The translations under genes and the position numbers were made by a program. From Kribbella sp. VKM Ac-2569 (GTDB taxonomy: Bacteria; Actinomycetota; Actinomycetes; Propionibacteriales; Kribbellaceae): 64,000 nucleotides of DNA. The first letter of the stretch is position 1. Every line of letters starts with the position of its first letter. The DNA is taken from the NCBI RefSeq assembly GCF_004216905.1, contig NZ_SGXJ01000001.1, positions 2,480,001 to 2,544,000 of the forward strand. Direction: 5' to 3'. The notes under the pieces are model-generated. The model did not search any database. It was given only the letters and a program-made list of their open reading frames with translations, and had not been told where the DNA came from. Positions 1 through 8,983 of the stretch are shown piece by piece.

Positions 1-1
1 C

Positions 2-367
2 GCCGGGTTCGACGGCGTGATCCTCCCCCGGGCCGGTACGCCGCACGTCGGGCCGCTCGTCATCAAGGCGTCGGCCGGCGTCGCGTTCCAGGCACCGATC
101 GTGAACACGTCGACGGCGAAGGCGGCGGTCGATGTACTGCGGAACGCCGGGTACCACGTGTACGGGTTGTCGGCGCGTTCGCAGGACTCGCTGTTCAAGA
201 CCGAGCTCGCCCCGCGCGCGGTCTACGTGCTCGGCGGTGAGACCAACGGGATCACGGTCGCCACCGACTCCGACCTGCAGATCCCCCTGCACTCCGGCGT
301 CGAGTCGCTGAACGTCGCCGTCGCCGCGGCAGTGGTCGCCTTCGAGGTCACCAACCGCCGAGGCTAG
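2..367 (+). CDS. SpoU/TrmH-family RNA 2'-O-methyltransferase (3' end only)
   Basis: This is the C-terminal part of a SpoU-class (SPOUT) RNA methyltransferase, which transfers a methyl group from SAM to a ribose 2'-OH in tRNA or rRNA. The gene enters from the left edge in frame, so the start and the N-terminal substrate-binding domain are not visible. The visible 121 residues hold the end of the knotted SAM-binding domain: the motif-2-like stretch VLGGETNGI, then IPL and the motif-3 stretch GVESLNVAVAAAV, which are hallmarks of the family. It ends tail-to-tail with the next gene, with the stop codons overlapping. The exact target base cannot be told from this fragment. Confidence 0.88.
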   Translation, partial: AGFDGVILPRAGTPHVGPLVIKASAGVAFQAPIVNTSTAKAAVDVLRNAGYHVYGLSARSQDSLFKTELAPRAVYVLGGETNGITVATDSDLQIPLHSGVESLNVAVAAAVVAFEVTNRRG

Positions 368-984
368 CCTGTGATCTTCTTGGCGAGTGCCTCCGCGGTC
401 TCGCGTGTGTAGCCGCCGGAGATCTGGACCTCGCCGCCGGTGATCGCGGACTGCACGGCTGGTGCCGCAGCCACCTCGCCGTGGACGACGATCGCCAGCA
501 GATTCGCCGGCGGCTCCTGCTTGGCGATGCTGGCAGTCAGCTGGCCGAAGAGCTTGGTGCCCTCCGGGTCGAGGTTGAGGTTCACGTACCACGAGGTGCC
601 CCTGGCCGGGTCGAACCCGGACTTCACCTCGGACACGTTGCTGCCGTCGAGCTCGACCTTGCCCAGCGTGTAGACGTTGCCCTTGTCGTCACACGCCGTA
701 CCGGCCAGCGAGGGAGTCGCGCAGTGACCGGGCTTCGAGGTGAGCACGCGGCGGAACTCGACCGCCTTGGGATCGGACGGTTTGGTGCGGGCCGGCGGGG
801 TGGACTCGTGCGCAACCGGTTTGCCGTCGCCGCGGTTCACGAACAGGACGAGGCCGGTGACGATCAGTACGACGAGGAACAGGATGAGCCCGCCGACGAT
901 GAGCAGCGGACCTTTCGAACGCTTGGGAGGAACCTGCGCGTACGGCGGTGGTCCGGGTGGATAAGGACCAGGCGGCTGCGTCAT
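364..984 (-). CDS. Single-pass membrane protein with SecD P1-head-like domain
   Basis: The 206-aa product has a proline-rich cytoplasmic N-terminus (residues 1-24), one membrane segment (about 26-49) and an extracytoplasmic domain. Its last 60 residues (VVHGEVAAAPAVQSAITGGE, then a G-x-[YF]-T-x-E-x-A-x-x-LA pattern) resemble the P1 head subdomain of the SecD/SecF translocon accessory protein. It lacks the rest of SecD, so it is not SecD itself. Actinobacteria carry several such stand-alone SecDF-P1-head proteins of unknown role. The ATG is followed by a normal membrane-protein start. It lies 19 bp downstream of the UvrC-like gene on the same strand and may be co-transcribed with it. Confidence 0.75.
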   Translation of the reverse strand: MTQPPGPYPPGPPPYAQVPPKRSKGPLLIVGGLILFLVVLIVTGLVLFVNRGDGKPVAHESTPPARTKPSDPKAVEFRRVLTSKPGHCATPSLAGTACDDKGNVYTLGKVELDGSNVSEVKSGFDPARGTSWYVNLNLDPEGTKLFGQLTASIAKQEPPANLLAIVVHGEVAAAPAVQSAITGGEVQISGGYTRETAEALAKKITG

Positions 985-1003
985 GGGACACCATGCTAGG
1001 TAA

Positions 1004-1903
1004 TCAGGAAGTCACCTTGAGCAGCCGTGCGGCGAGTTCGGCGTTGCGCCGGGCAAACGGCTGCCACAACGCAGGCGTCGCTGCCACTCGCTCCCGCGCC
1101 GTCGCCTCGCCCACCGCGCGCTGCGTCCACGTGCACATCCGCCCGCTCCTCAGCTCGAACCGCACGAGTACGCCGTCCGCCCACCCGTACACGTCCGCGT
1201 CCCGCGGCTCCATCCACGCAACCTTCTGCTCAGCACAGATCCACTCGAGCGCTTCGATCTCCCCCTGCACCTTCGCCGCGAACTCGTACCGCAACTCACC
1301 CGCCGCCCGGTCACGTCGTCGTACCAGCTCGCTCCGCAACGTCTCGACCGAGGCCGGTTCCTTCAAAAGTACGGCGATCGCCGTCCGCGCCAACGCGTCC
1401 CGATCCGCCGGTCCGATCCCGAACAGCCGACCGAACTCCTCCGCCGAACCGTCGCCCGCCACGGTGTATTGCAGCGGCAGCACCCGATGCAGACCCGAGA
1501 TCGCCCGCCGGATCCGTAACCCACCGAGATACGGCCCGAAGTGTGGCCCGCCACCGCTGATCGTGTGTTCGAAACGCAAACCGGGCTTGGATCCGTCCGC
1601 GAGCCGGATGTAGCCGACCACCTCCGCGCCGCCCTCGGTACGGTTCCAGCGCGGCTTGGAATGTTCGAGCAGATTGCGTTCGAGCCAGGCCGCTTCGTGT
1701 TCGGAATCGCACCAAACACCTTCCACCCGGGCGATCCGCCGTACCATCCGCTGCAGATGCGGCCGGTCGCCGAGATTCACCCAGTACGACTGCACGCGCC
1801 GCCGCAGATTGCGAGCCCGGCCGATATACAGAACCTTCCCGGCGTCGTCACGGAAGCGATAGACACCCGGCCCGGCCGGCAACTCCCGAACGCTGCGGAT
1901 CAT
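1004..1903 (-). CDS. Short UvrC/Cho-like GIY-YIG endonuclease
   Basis: The 299-aa protein starts with a GIY-YIG nuclease domain (about residues 8-95: GVYRF, YIGRARNLRRRV, and the NLLEHSKPRWN segment that holds the conserved Glu and Asn). It continues with the FGPY block typical of UvrC and has a UVR-like helix pair near residues 215-235. UvrC is normally about 600 aa or more. Here the RNase-H-like 5' nuclease and helix-hairpin-helix parts are missing, so only the 3' incision activity would be expected, as in Cho. The reading frame stays open far upstream, but that part overlaps the divergent dehydrogenase gene. The ATG at 1903, just before the GIY motif, is the natural start. Confidence 0.8.
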   Translation of the reverse strand: MIRSVRELPAGPGVYRFRDDAGKVLYIGRARNLRRRVQSYWVNLGDRPHLQRMVRRIARVEGVWCDSEHEAAWLERNLLEHSKPRWNRTEGGAEVVGYIRLADGSKPGLRFEHTISGGGPHFGPYLGGLRIRRAISGLHRVLPLQYTVAGDGSAEEFGRLFGIGPADRDALARTAIAVLLKEPASVETLRSELVRRRDRAAGELRYEFAAKVQGEIEALEWICAEQKVAWMEPRDADVYGWADGVLVRFELRSGRMCTWTQRAVGEATARERVAATPALWQPFARRNAELAARLLKVTS

Positions 1904-2104
1904 CTGGGTCCTCGCTGGATTACCGGACAGGGCCTTGCCCAGTGTGCACGATCCGACCGGCGGAGTGACCGGCCGGTGGAGTGTTTGAAACGAATGCGGG
2001 CCGGGGGTTGCGCCGGTGCTGTGGTGGAGGTCATCCTGGCGCGGTCCGAGTGCCCGCAGGGGGTTGTGAGGGGACGGGTACCGGGCTTCTGACCTGGGGG
2101 CTTT

Positions 2105-5100
2105 GTGAGGATTTCTGCCCGGTGGATGCGCTGTGCGCTGTCCACGTTGTCCGTCGTACTGCTGCTGCCGCTTGTCGTGATCACGCCGGCACGCGCTGCT
2201 GTCACACCCACCGGTTTCAGTGAGCAGGTGGCGTTCACCGGACTGAGCAGTCCGACGAACGTCGCGTTCTCGCCGGACGGCCGGGTGTTCGTCGCCGAGA
2301 AGAGCGGCCTGATCAAGGTGTTCGACTCGCTCGACGATCCGACGCCCAGCGTTTACGCCGACTTGCGGACGGAGGTCTACAACTACTGGGACCGCGGCCT
2401 TCTCGGGCTGGCGCTGCATCCCGATTTCCCTGCAGATCCACGGATCTACGTGCTGTACACGCACGACGGACTGATCGGTGGGCCGACGCCGAAGTGGGGT
2501 ACGCCGGACACCGACGCCGACCCGTGTCCGTCGCCGCCCGGTCCGACCGGTGACGGATGCCAGGCCAGTGCGCGACTCTCCGTGCTCAACGCGAACGGCG
2601 CCGAGCAGGTGCTCGTCGAGGACTGGTGCCAGGTGTTCCCGAGCCACTCGATCGGCTCGATCGAGTTCGGCCCGGACGGGTTCCTGTACGCCGGCGGCGG
2701 TGACGGCGGCAGCTTCAACTACATCGACTACGGGCAGGACAGCCTCCCCGCCTCCGATCTGACACCCGACAACCCATGCGGCGACGGGACGGCTCCGGTC
2801 GGTGCGACGCTCACTCCGCCGACTGCCGAAGGTGGCGCGCTGCGTGCGCAGGATCTACGGACCGCAGGCGATCCGACCACTCTGGACGGGTCGATCATCC
2901 GCATCAACCCCGACACCGGACAGGCCGCGCCGAACAACCCGTTGATCAGCAGCCCCGACCTGAACGCGCGCCGGATCGTCGCGGAAGGTCTGCGCAACCC
3001 GATGCGGTTCACGTTCCGGCCGGGGACGAGCGAGCTGTGGATCGGTGACGTCGGGTACGCGAACTGGGAAGAGATCGACCGCGTCGTCGTACCGACCGCG
3101 GGTGTCACCAACTTCGGCTGGCCGTGCTACGAAGGTTCGGCCCGCCATCCCGGGTACGACGGCGCGAACGTCAACATCTGCGAGAACCTCTACGCAGCAG
3201 GCACGTCCGCGGTCACATCGCCGTACTACGCCTACAAGCACAGCGATCAGGTCGCCGGGACGTGCTCCACCGGCAGTTCGTCCATCTCCGGGCTCACGTT
3301 CTACAAGGGCGGCAACTACCCGTCGACGTACGACGGCTCGCTGTTCTTCACGGACTACAGCCGCAAATGCGTGTGGGCGATGATGAAGGGGAGCAACGGC
3401 CTGCCGGACCCGGCGAACATCCAGCTTTTCGCCTCCGGGTACGGCGCCACTCGCCTGCAAACAGGTCCCGGTGGCGACCTCTTCACGGTCGACTACGACA
3501 ACGGCCGGATCCTCCGCTACGTCTTCAACGGCACGAACAATCCGCCGACCGCCGTGATCCAGGCCGACCCGTCGAGTGGGCCGACGCCGTTGACGGTGAC
3601 GTTCGACGGGACCGCATCCGACGACGCCGACGGCGATCCGCTCACGTACGCGTGGGACCTCGACGGCGACGGGGCGTACGACGACTCGACGGCCTCGGTG
3701 GCGCAGCACACGTACACGACCACGGGCACCGTCACCGCGCGATTGCGGGTGTCCGACGGGACGGCGAGCAGTACGACGACCACGCAGATCAACGTTGCGA
3801 ACACTGCGCCGACCGCGACGATCACGTCCCCCGGTCCGGCGACGACGTGGAAAGTTGGGGACACCATCAACTTCTCGGGTTCGGCGACGGACCCCGAGCA
3901 GGGGACGTTGCCGGGGTCCGCGTTGACATGGTCGCTGATCATGCATCACTGCCCGAGTGATTGCCACACGCATACGATCACGACAGTGACCGGGGCGAGC
4001 GGCTCGTTCACAGCGCCGGATCACGAATATCCGTCGTACCTCGAGCTGAAGCTGACGGCGCGGGATGCTCAAGGGCTGACGGACTCGAAGAGCGTGCGGC
4101 TCGATCCGAAGACGGTCGGTACGACGTTCGCGACCACGCCGACCGGGTTGCCGGTGACGGTTCTCGACAAGAGCGGGGCGAGTCCGCTCAAGGTCACGAC
4201 GATCGTCGGGTCGAGCGTTTCGGTGGCGGCGGATCCTGTGCCGAATGTGGCGAACCAGCTCTACCGGTTCGGGTTGTGGTCGGACGGTGGTGCGCGTGAC
4301 CACAACCTGGTTGCGCCTGCGACGGCGACGACGTACACGGCCGCCTTCGCCACGAAGCGGAACCTTGCCCGCGGTCGGCCCGCCGTTGCCTCCAGCACCT
4401 ACATTGCCGGGCGCGAGGCGTCGAAGGCGGTTGACGGTTCGATGAGCACAGCGTGGTCGAGTGCGCGCACGGATCCGCAGTGGTTCCAGGTCGATCTCGG
4501 GTCGGTCCAGGTGGTCAACCGGGTGATGATGAACTGGTTGTCGACGGCGTACGCGAAGTCGTACCAGCTCCAGGTGTCGGGGAGCGGGCGTACGTGGAAG
4601 ACCGTGTCGTCGACGGTGAGCGGGAACGGCGGGACGGACCTCGTCACGTTCACACCGAACTACGCGCGGTACGTCCGGATGGTCGCGACGCAGCGGGCCG
4701 TTGCCGGGAGCTACTACTCGTTCTGGGAGTTCGGGGTGTACCAGGACACCGGGCCGGCCGTCGGGATCGCGGGCCAGTGCATCGACGTCTACCAGGCCTC
4801 GACTGTGGACGGTACGCCGACGACGCTCTACACCTGCAAGGGCGCGGTGAACCAGCAGTGGACACCGTCGATGGAGGACGGCACGGTGCGCACGATGGGC
4901 AAGTGCCTGTCCGCGCGCGGCACCGCGCTCAAGACACCCGCGGTGCTGTGGACCTGCGACAACTCCCCCGGGCAACGCTGGATCCCCCAACCGAACGGGT
5001 CCCTCGTCAACGCCGCCGTACCCCTCTGCCTCGACGCCGCCGGCGCCTCCTCCGCCAACGGCACCAAACTCATCCTCTACACCTGCAACAACGGCCTGAA

Positions 5101-5122
5101 CCAGAAGTGGGTCCTTCCGTAA
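2105..5122 (+). CDS. Secreted PQQ-type sugar dehydrogenase with PKD, CBM32 and ricin B domains
   Basis: A 1005-aa secreted modular enzyme. Residues 1-31 are a signal peptide ending ARA. Residues about 38-475 form a glucose/sorbosone dehydrogenase beta-propeller (GLSSPTNVAFSPDGRVFVAE, GLLGLALHPDF, GLRNPMRF, GDVGYANWEEID), the fold that uses PQQ to oxidise aldoses. Then come a PKD domain (about 480-565), a second Ig-like region with a Cys/His patch HHCPSDCHTHT (about 613-623), an F5/8 type C (CBM32) domain (about 753-880) and a ricin-type trefoil lectin (885-1005) with QxW repeats. The lectin and CBM modules suggest that it acts while bound to polysaccharide. The start is GTG with a GGGGG upstream; ATG at 2126 is the alternative. 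The substrate is not known. Confidence 0.87.
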   Translation: MRISARWMRCALSTLSVVLLLPLVVITPARAAVTPTGFSEQVAFTGLSSPTNVAFSPDGRVFVAEKSGLIKVFDSLDDPTPSVYADLRTEVYNYWDRGLLGLALHPDFPADPRIYVLYTHDGLIGGPTPKWGTPDTDADPCPSPPGPTGDGCQASARLSVLNANGAEQVLVEDWCQVFPSHSIGSIEFGPDGFLYAGGGDGGSFNYIDYGQDSLPASDLTPDNPCGDGTAPVGATLTPPTAEGGALRAQDLRTAGDPTTLDGSIIRINPDTGQAAPNNPLISSPDLNARRIVAEGLRNPMRFTFRPGTSELWIGDVGYANWEEIDRVVVPTAGVTNFGWPCYEGSARHPGYDGANVNICENLYAAGTSAVTSPYYAYKHSDQVAGTCSTGSSSISGLTFYKGGNYPSTYDGSLFFTDYSRKCVWAMMKGSNGLPDPANIQLFASGYGATRLQTGPGGDLFTVDYDNGRILRYVFNGTNNPPTAVIQADPSSGPTPLTVTFDGTASDDADGDPLTYAWDLDGDGAYDDSTASVAQHTYTTTGTVTARLRVSDGTASSTTTTQINVANTAPTATITSPGPATTWKVGDTINFSGSATDPEQGTLPGSALTWSLIMHHCPSDCHTHTITTVTGASGSFTAPDHEYPSYLELKLTARDAQGLTDSKSVRLDPKTVGTTFATTPTGLPVTVLDKSGASPLKVTTIVGSSVSVAADPVPNVANQLYRFGLWSDGGARDHNLVAPATATTYTAAFATKRNLARGRPAVASSTYIAGREASKAVDGSMSTAWSSARTDPQWFQVDLGSVQVVNRVMMNWLSTAYAKSYQLQVSGSGRTWKTVSSTVSGNGGTDLVTFTPNYARYVRMVATQRAVAGSYYSFWEFGVYQDTGPAVGIAGQCIDVYQASTVDGTPTTLYTCKGAVNQQWTPSMEDGTVRTMGKCLSARGTALKTPAVLWTCDNSPGQRWIPQPNGSLVNAAVPLCLDAAGASSANGTKLILYTCNNGLNQKWVLP

Positions 5123-5164
5123 TTCGATCGTCTGCGTGACCGCCTCGGATCTATCGTCTTGCTC

Positions 5165-6292
5165 ATGAATCAGGGTTGGGTGGACGAGGGGTTCGGGGCG
5201 GTTGCGGATGCCTTTGCGGAGAACTTCTCGTTGTTCCCGGAGTTGGGAGCAGCGGTCAGCGTGTACGCCGGTGGGCGGCAGGTGGTCTCGCTCTGGGACG
5301 GGGATGCGGCGCCTGGGCGTCCGTGGGACCGGGAGACCGTCGTACCGGTGTTCTCGTGTGCCAAAGGGTTGGTGAGTGTCGTCGTACACCTGCTGGCGCA
5401 GGAAGGGCGGCTCGATCTGGATGCGCCGATCGGTGCGTACTGGCCGGAGTTCGTTGCTGCGGGCAAGGACACGATCACGTGCCGGATGGTGCTCGGGCAC
5501 CGGGCCGGGATCCCGGTGCTGGACAAGACGTTGACGTTCGACGAGATCGCGGCGTGGACGCCGGTGATCGCTGCTGTTGAAGAGCAGAAACCTCTGTGGG
5601 AGCCGGGGACGGCGTACGAGTATCACGGGCACGTGTTCGGGTTCGTACTCGGTGAAGTGGTACGGCGGATTACGGGGCAACTGCCCGGGGCGTACTTCCG
5701 TACTGTCATCGGCGATCCGCTCGGACTGCGGGCGTGGATCGGACTGCCAGCCGCGGAGTTGCCGACGCTCGCGCGGTTGGAGGAGGCGGAGGGGCGGCCG
5801 CCGGGGTTGGATCCTGAGCACCTGCTGATGCGTATCGTGACGATGAACGGGGCGCTCGAGTTCCCGGGCCTCGACGTACCGCACGGTTGGAACGACCCTG
5901 ATCTGCTCGCGATGGAACTGCCTGGGGCGGGCGCGGTCGCGTCTGCGAGCGGTCTGGCCGGGGTGTACGCCGCCGCCATCACCGGGATCGACGGCTCGCC
6001 GCGGTTGCTGACATCGGACACGATCGGCGATGCGGTGCGCGAGGTGTCTTCCGGGGCTGGGTTCCTGGGGTTTGATGCTGGCGCTCGCTGGGGGTCCGGG
6101 TTTCTGCTGGACTCACCTTTCCGGCCGACGCTCGGCCCACGCAGCTTCGGCAACGACGGCGCCGGCGGCCAGTTCGCCTTCGGCGACGACGAGTACGGCA
6201 TCGCCTTCGCCTACACCGCCAACCGAATGCTCGGCCACGGCGACCCCCGAGCCGCCCACCTAATCACCGCCCTCCGCACCTGCCTCAACTAA
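5165..6292 (+). CDS. Serine hydrolase, beta-lactamase/EstB (class C-like) family
   Basis: The 375-aa protein has the active-site S-x-x-K motif as S64-C-A-K67 and a tyrosine motif in YEYHGHVFG, where His replaces the usual Asn of class C enzymes. That pattern is common in EstB-type esterases and D-aminopeptidase relatives, rather than in true beta-lactamases. There is no signal peptide, so it probably works in the cytosol as an esterase or amidase. ATG at 5165 is preferred over the TTG two codons upstream. It is a single-gene unit following the dehydrogenase by about 40 bp. Physiological substrate unknown. Confidence 0.82.
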   Translation: MNQGWVDEGFGAVADAFAENFSLFPELGAAVSVYAGGRQVVSLWDGDAAPGRPWDRETVVPVFSCAKGLVSVVVHLLAQEGRLDLDAPIGAYWPEFVAAGKDTITCRMVLGHRAGIPVLDKTLTFDEIAAWTPVIAAVEEQKPLWEPGTAYEYHGHVFGFVLGEVVRRITGQLPGAYFRTVIGDPLGLRAWIGLPAAELPTLARLEEAEGRPPGLDPEHLLMRIVTMNGALEFPGLDVPHGWNDPDLLAMELPGAGAVASASGLAGVYAAAITGIDGSPRLLTSDTIGDAVREVSSGAGFLGFDAGARWGSGFLLDSPFRPTLGPRSFGNDGAGGQFAFGDDEYGIAFAYTANRMLGHGDPRAAHLITALRTCLN

Positions 6293-6700
6293 CCCCCACC
6301 ACTAGCGGCTTGTTTCACCCCTAACCCCCTACAACCCGCTACCAGCCAAACAACCCGCCACGAGGGGCGGGGCGCGCTAGGTGGATGGAAGCGGGGTGCC
6401 CGGTGGGTGGAAGCGTGGCGTTCGACTCGCGCTGCTCGACTCGGACACGGCCGACCCACCCCGGTCAACTCGGGCGGATATCCCCTGGTGTGGTGGGTTC
6501 TCCCCTCGCATACCAGTAGAGAACCCACCACGGCAGGGGATATGCCGTCGCGTGCCGACGGGGTCGCGGTGTGCTGGGGCCGGGTGTGGTGGGCGCGGCC
6601 GTCATGCGCGGGACGCGGACGTGTGCGTCGGCGTACGGCGTGGGCGTTGGCGTCAGATGTACGCGTTGGGCGTCATGTGGTTGGGGTGGAAGCAGGACCA
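6293..6700. other. 408-bp intergenic region between convergent genes
   Basis: No credible gene is seen here; the open frames in it are short and lack start signals or family resemblance. It contains one strong 66-bp inverted repeat (listed separately) and, to its right, a G/T-rich stretch without clear structure. The flanking genes converge on it, so terminators for both are expected here. Confidence 0.6.
6478..6543. repeat. Long intergenic palindrome (25-bp arms)
   Basis: The left arm 6478-6502 and right arm 6519-6543 are reverse complements at 23 of 25 positions, separated by a 16-nt loop. The arms contain GTGGGTTCTC and GAGAACCCAC, and end in ATATCCCC/GGGGATAT. The palindrome sits between two convergent genes and has no T-run on either side. 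It may act as a bidirectional terminator or be a small palindromic element; a similar GAGAACCCACC core recurs in the palindrome at 54405-54463. Confidence 0.8.
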
Positions 6701-7567
6701 CTACCCGTTGTTCGGTACGTCGTGAGGGTGCCAGGTGTAGGTGGGGCCGTTGCGTTGGACGTGGCCTAGGCCTGGGAACGGGAGGTGGTAGGCGTGGATC
6801 AGGAGGTGTTCGTCGGCGGCGCGGGACAGGAGTTGGCGGCGGGTGGTGATGGAGGCCGGCGTGTCCAGATCCCACGGGGTCGCCCAATCCGGGTTGGTGA
6901 GTTGGAGCGGGTCGTAGAAGGTGTCGCCCACACAGAGCAGCCGTTCGCCTTGGGACTGCAGGAGGATGGCGGAGTGGCCGGGTGTGTGACCGGGGGCTGA
7001 GAGGGTGTGTACGCCGGGCAGGATCTCCGTGTCGTACTCGAACGGCTGCAGCTTCTCGCCGAACAGCCGGATGGTTTCTCGAGCAGCCTCGAGGTGCGGC
7101 TGCGCCGACGGGAGGTCGACAGAGCCTGACCAGAACGCGACCTCCGACGCATGCGCGAACGCGGTCGCCGCAGGGAAGGTCAGCTCACCCGACCAGATCG
7201 CGCCGCGCGAATGATCCTGGTGGAGATGCGTGAACACGACCGCAGCCAGCTCCGACCGTGACAGTCCGGCGCTGCTCATTCCGCCGTCCAACTGTCCAAC
7301 GAGCGGCTCGATGTACTCGCCGTACCCGAGGAAGCTCGCCCCCAGCCCCGTGTCGATCACCGCCGTCCCGTCCGGCGTATTCACGAACAGACAGTTGTAC
7401 CCACAGGTCAGCGTCGAACGCCCCTGACACGAGTCCCGCAGTACGTCGTCCGGCACACCCGACTCAGGAGTGAAGAAATCCTCCAGCCGCGGCTCGAACG
7501 GCGGCCCCGGCTGACCGTCGCTCACCACCACACACTCCAACCGCCCTACCGAGAACCGATAAATCAC
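6701..7567 (-). CDS. MBL-fold metallo-hydrolase
   Basis: The 288-aa protein has the metallo-beta-lactamase zinc motif H114-L-H116-Q-D118-H119, a following VIDTG strand (residues 70-74), a GHTPGHS motif holding a further metal His, and a GD(T) aspartate in VGDTFYDP. This is the layout of the lactonase/glyoxalase-II-like branch of the fold. It has no signal peptide, so it is cytosolic. The family cleaves thioesters, lactones and phosphodiesters; nothing here fixes the substrate. The gene stands alone and ends next to the palindrome-bearing gap. Confidence 0.85.
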   Translation of the reverse strand: MIYRFSVGRLECVVVSDGQPGPPFEPRLEDFFTPESGVPDDVLRDSCQGRSTLTCGYNCLFVNTPDGTAVIDTGLGASFLGYGEYIEPLVGQLDGGMSSAGLSRSELAAVVFTHLHQDHSRGAIWSGELTFPAATAFAHASEVAFWSGSVDLPSAQPHLEAARETIRLFGEKLQPFEYDTEILPGVHTLSAPGHTPGHSAILLQSQGERLLCVGDTFYDPLQLTNPDWATPWDLDTPASITTRRQLLSRAADEHLLIHAYHLPFPGLGHVQRNGPTYTWHPHDVPNNG

Positions 7568-7676
7568 CTCCCCACCCTCTCACCAGCGGGGAGGTTTGCC
7601 GGGGGTTCATGGGGTGGGGTGGTGGTGTTCATTTGGGCGGGTGAGGGTCGCGGGGACTGGTTTGAGGGGAGTTGGA

Positions 7677-8969
7677 ATGGTTCGGCGTGCGTGGGTGGTG
7701 GCGGCCTCTGTGGTGGGGGTTGCTGCGTTGGTGGGGAGTTCGGTGCAGGCAGCGTCCGCGGATGAGCGGGAGCCGAGGGTGGTCGGTACGGCGTCGTTGC
7801 CGGACGTGTCGCTCGGGAAGTTCTCCAACGGGCTGATCCCCGGGTCGGTGGACGACGATCGGGAGGTCGATCTCGGTGGGATCGGGAGCGACATCTTTCC
7901 GGCCGGGAAGAGCGGCGAGTTCTGGACCGTCACGGACCGCGGGCCGAACGGGCAGATCAAGGTCGACGGCAGCAACCGACGGACATTCCCGGTGCCGGGG
8001 TTCGACCCGGCGATCGTGAAGGTGAAGGTGGCCGGCAAGAAGCTGAAGGTGATCGATGCGATCCCGATCACGACCCGGCACGGCAAGCCGGTGACCGGAC
8101 TTCCGAACCAGGAAAGCCGCGACGAACTCCCCTACACGTACGACGCCTCGACGCGTCTCCCCCTCGACCCGAACGGTCTCGACACCGAGGGCATCGTCCG
8201 GGCGTACGACGGAACGTTCTGGCTCGTCGACGAGTACAGCCCCTCGCTGGTGCACGTCTCGAGCCGCGGCCAGGTGATCGCGCGGTACGTGCCGAAAGGC
8301 CTGAACCTGCAGGGCGCCGACTACCCGGTGATCGAGTCGCTGCCGGCGATGTTCCTGACCCGCAAGATCAACCGCGGCTTCGAGGGCCTCGCGCAACTGC
8401 CCGGCGGTGATCTGGTGCTCGCACTGCAGAGCCCGCTGTCGAACCCGAGCAAGAAGGTCGGCGAGGCCTCGCTCAATACGCGACTCCTGAGGTTCTCGCC
8501 GCGGGCCGGGAAGGTGACGGCGGAGTACGCGTACCGGTTCGACCCGGTGGGCGTGGTCGATCCGGGCGAGGACGACACGAGTGAGCTGAAGATCTCGTCG
8601 ATCGTTGCCGCAGGCCCTGAAACGCTGCTGGTCGAGGAGCGGACCGACAACGCCGCGCGGCTGCAGCGCGTCGTACTGCGGCCGTCCGCCAACATCCTCG
8701 GCTCCAAGTGGGACGATGCCGCGACCACACCGTCGCACGAGGCATCGACTGACGTACCGGCGCTCCCCAAGACGCTGTTCCTCGACCTGAACACGGTCAA
8801 GGGTGCGCCCAAGAAGATCGAGGGTGTTGCGCTGCTGCCGCACAACACCCTCGTCGTGATCAACGACAACGATTTCGGAATGACCGACGGACCGGACGCG
8901 TTCGATGCCGACGGCAACCTGGTCGACAGCGGCATCGAGACCACCCTGGTGACGATCCGCCTCCACTAG
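7677..8969 (+). CDS. Secreted phytase-like/esterase-like protein
   Basis: A 430-aa exported protein. Residues 1-28 form a signal peptide ending in SVQAASA. The rest is an esterase-like-activity-of-phytase domain (a beta-propeller: GIGSDIFPAG, FWTVTDRGPNG, DTEGIVRAYDGTFWLVDEYSPSLVHV, NRGFEGLAQLPGGDL, KIEGVALLPHNTLVVINDNDFG). Family members may release phosphate or cleave esters outside the cell, but few have been tested. The frame is open 27 codons further upstream. The ATG at 7677 is chosen because AGGGGA lies 6 nt before it and the signal peptide then starts with MVRRA. Confidence 0.8.
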   Translation: MVRRAWVVAASVVGVAALVGSSVQAASADEREPRVVGTASLPDVSLGKFSNGLIPGSVDDDREVDLGGIGSDIFPAGKSGEFWTVTDRGPNGQIKVDGSNRRTFPVPGFDPAIVKVKVAGKKLKVIDAIPITTRHGKPVTGLPNQESRDELPYTYDASTRLPLDPNGLDTEGIVRAYDGTFWLVDEYSPSLVHVSSRGQVIARYVPKGLNLQGADYPVIESLPAMFLTRKINRGFEGLAQLPGGDLVLALQSPLSNPSKKVGEASLNTRLLRFSPRAGKVTAEYAYRFDPVGVVDPGEDDTSELKISSIVAAGPETLLVEERTDNAARLQRVVLRPSANILGSKWDDAATTPSHEASTDVPALPKTLFLDLNTVKGAPKKIEGVALLPHNTLVVINDNDFGMTDGPDAFDADGNLVDSGIETTLVTIRLH

Positions 8970-8983
8970 GCGACGATGGGCGT

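Noticed and set aside
1904..2647. N-terminal extension of the UvrC-like frame
   Set aside because: It runs over the divergent dehydrogenase gene, and family homology starts at the ATG at 1903.
2855..5884. 1009-aa open frame on the minus strand
   Set aside because: It is antisense to the dehydrogenase and hydrolase genes, shows only R/P/H-rich composition typical of GC-rich shadow frames, and has no family resemblance.
5165..6292. True class C beta-lactamase (antibiotic resistance)
   Set aside because: There is no signal peptide, the Y-x-N motif is altered to a Y/H pattern, and the sequence fits EstB-like esterases better.
7629..8966. 445-aa open frame on the minus strand
   Set aside because: It lies wholly antisense to the phytase-like gene, which has a signal peptide, ribosome site and clear family motifs.
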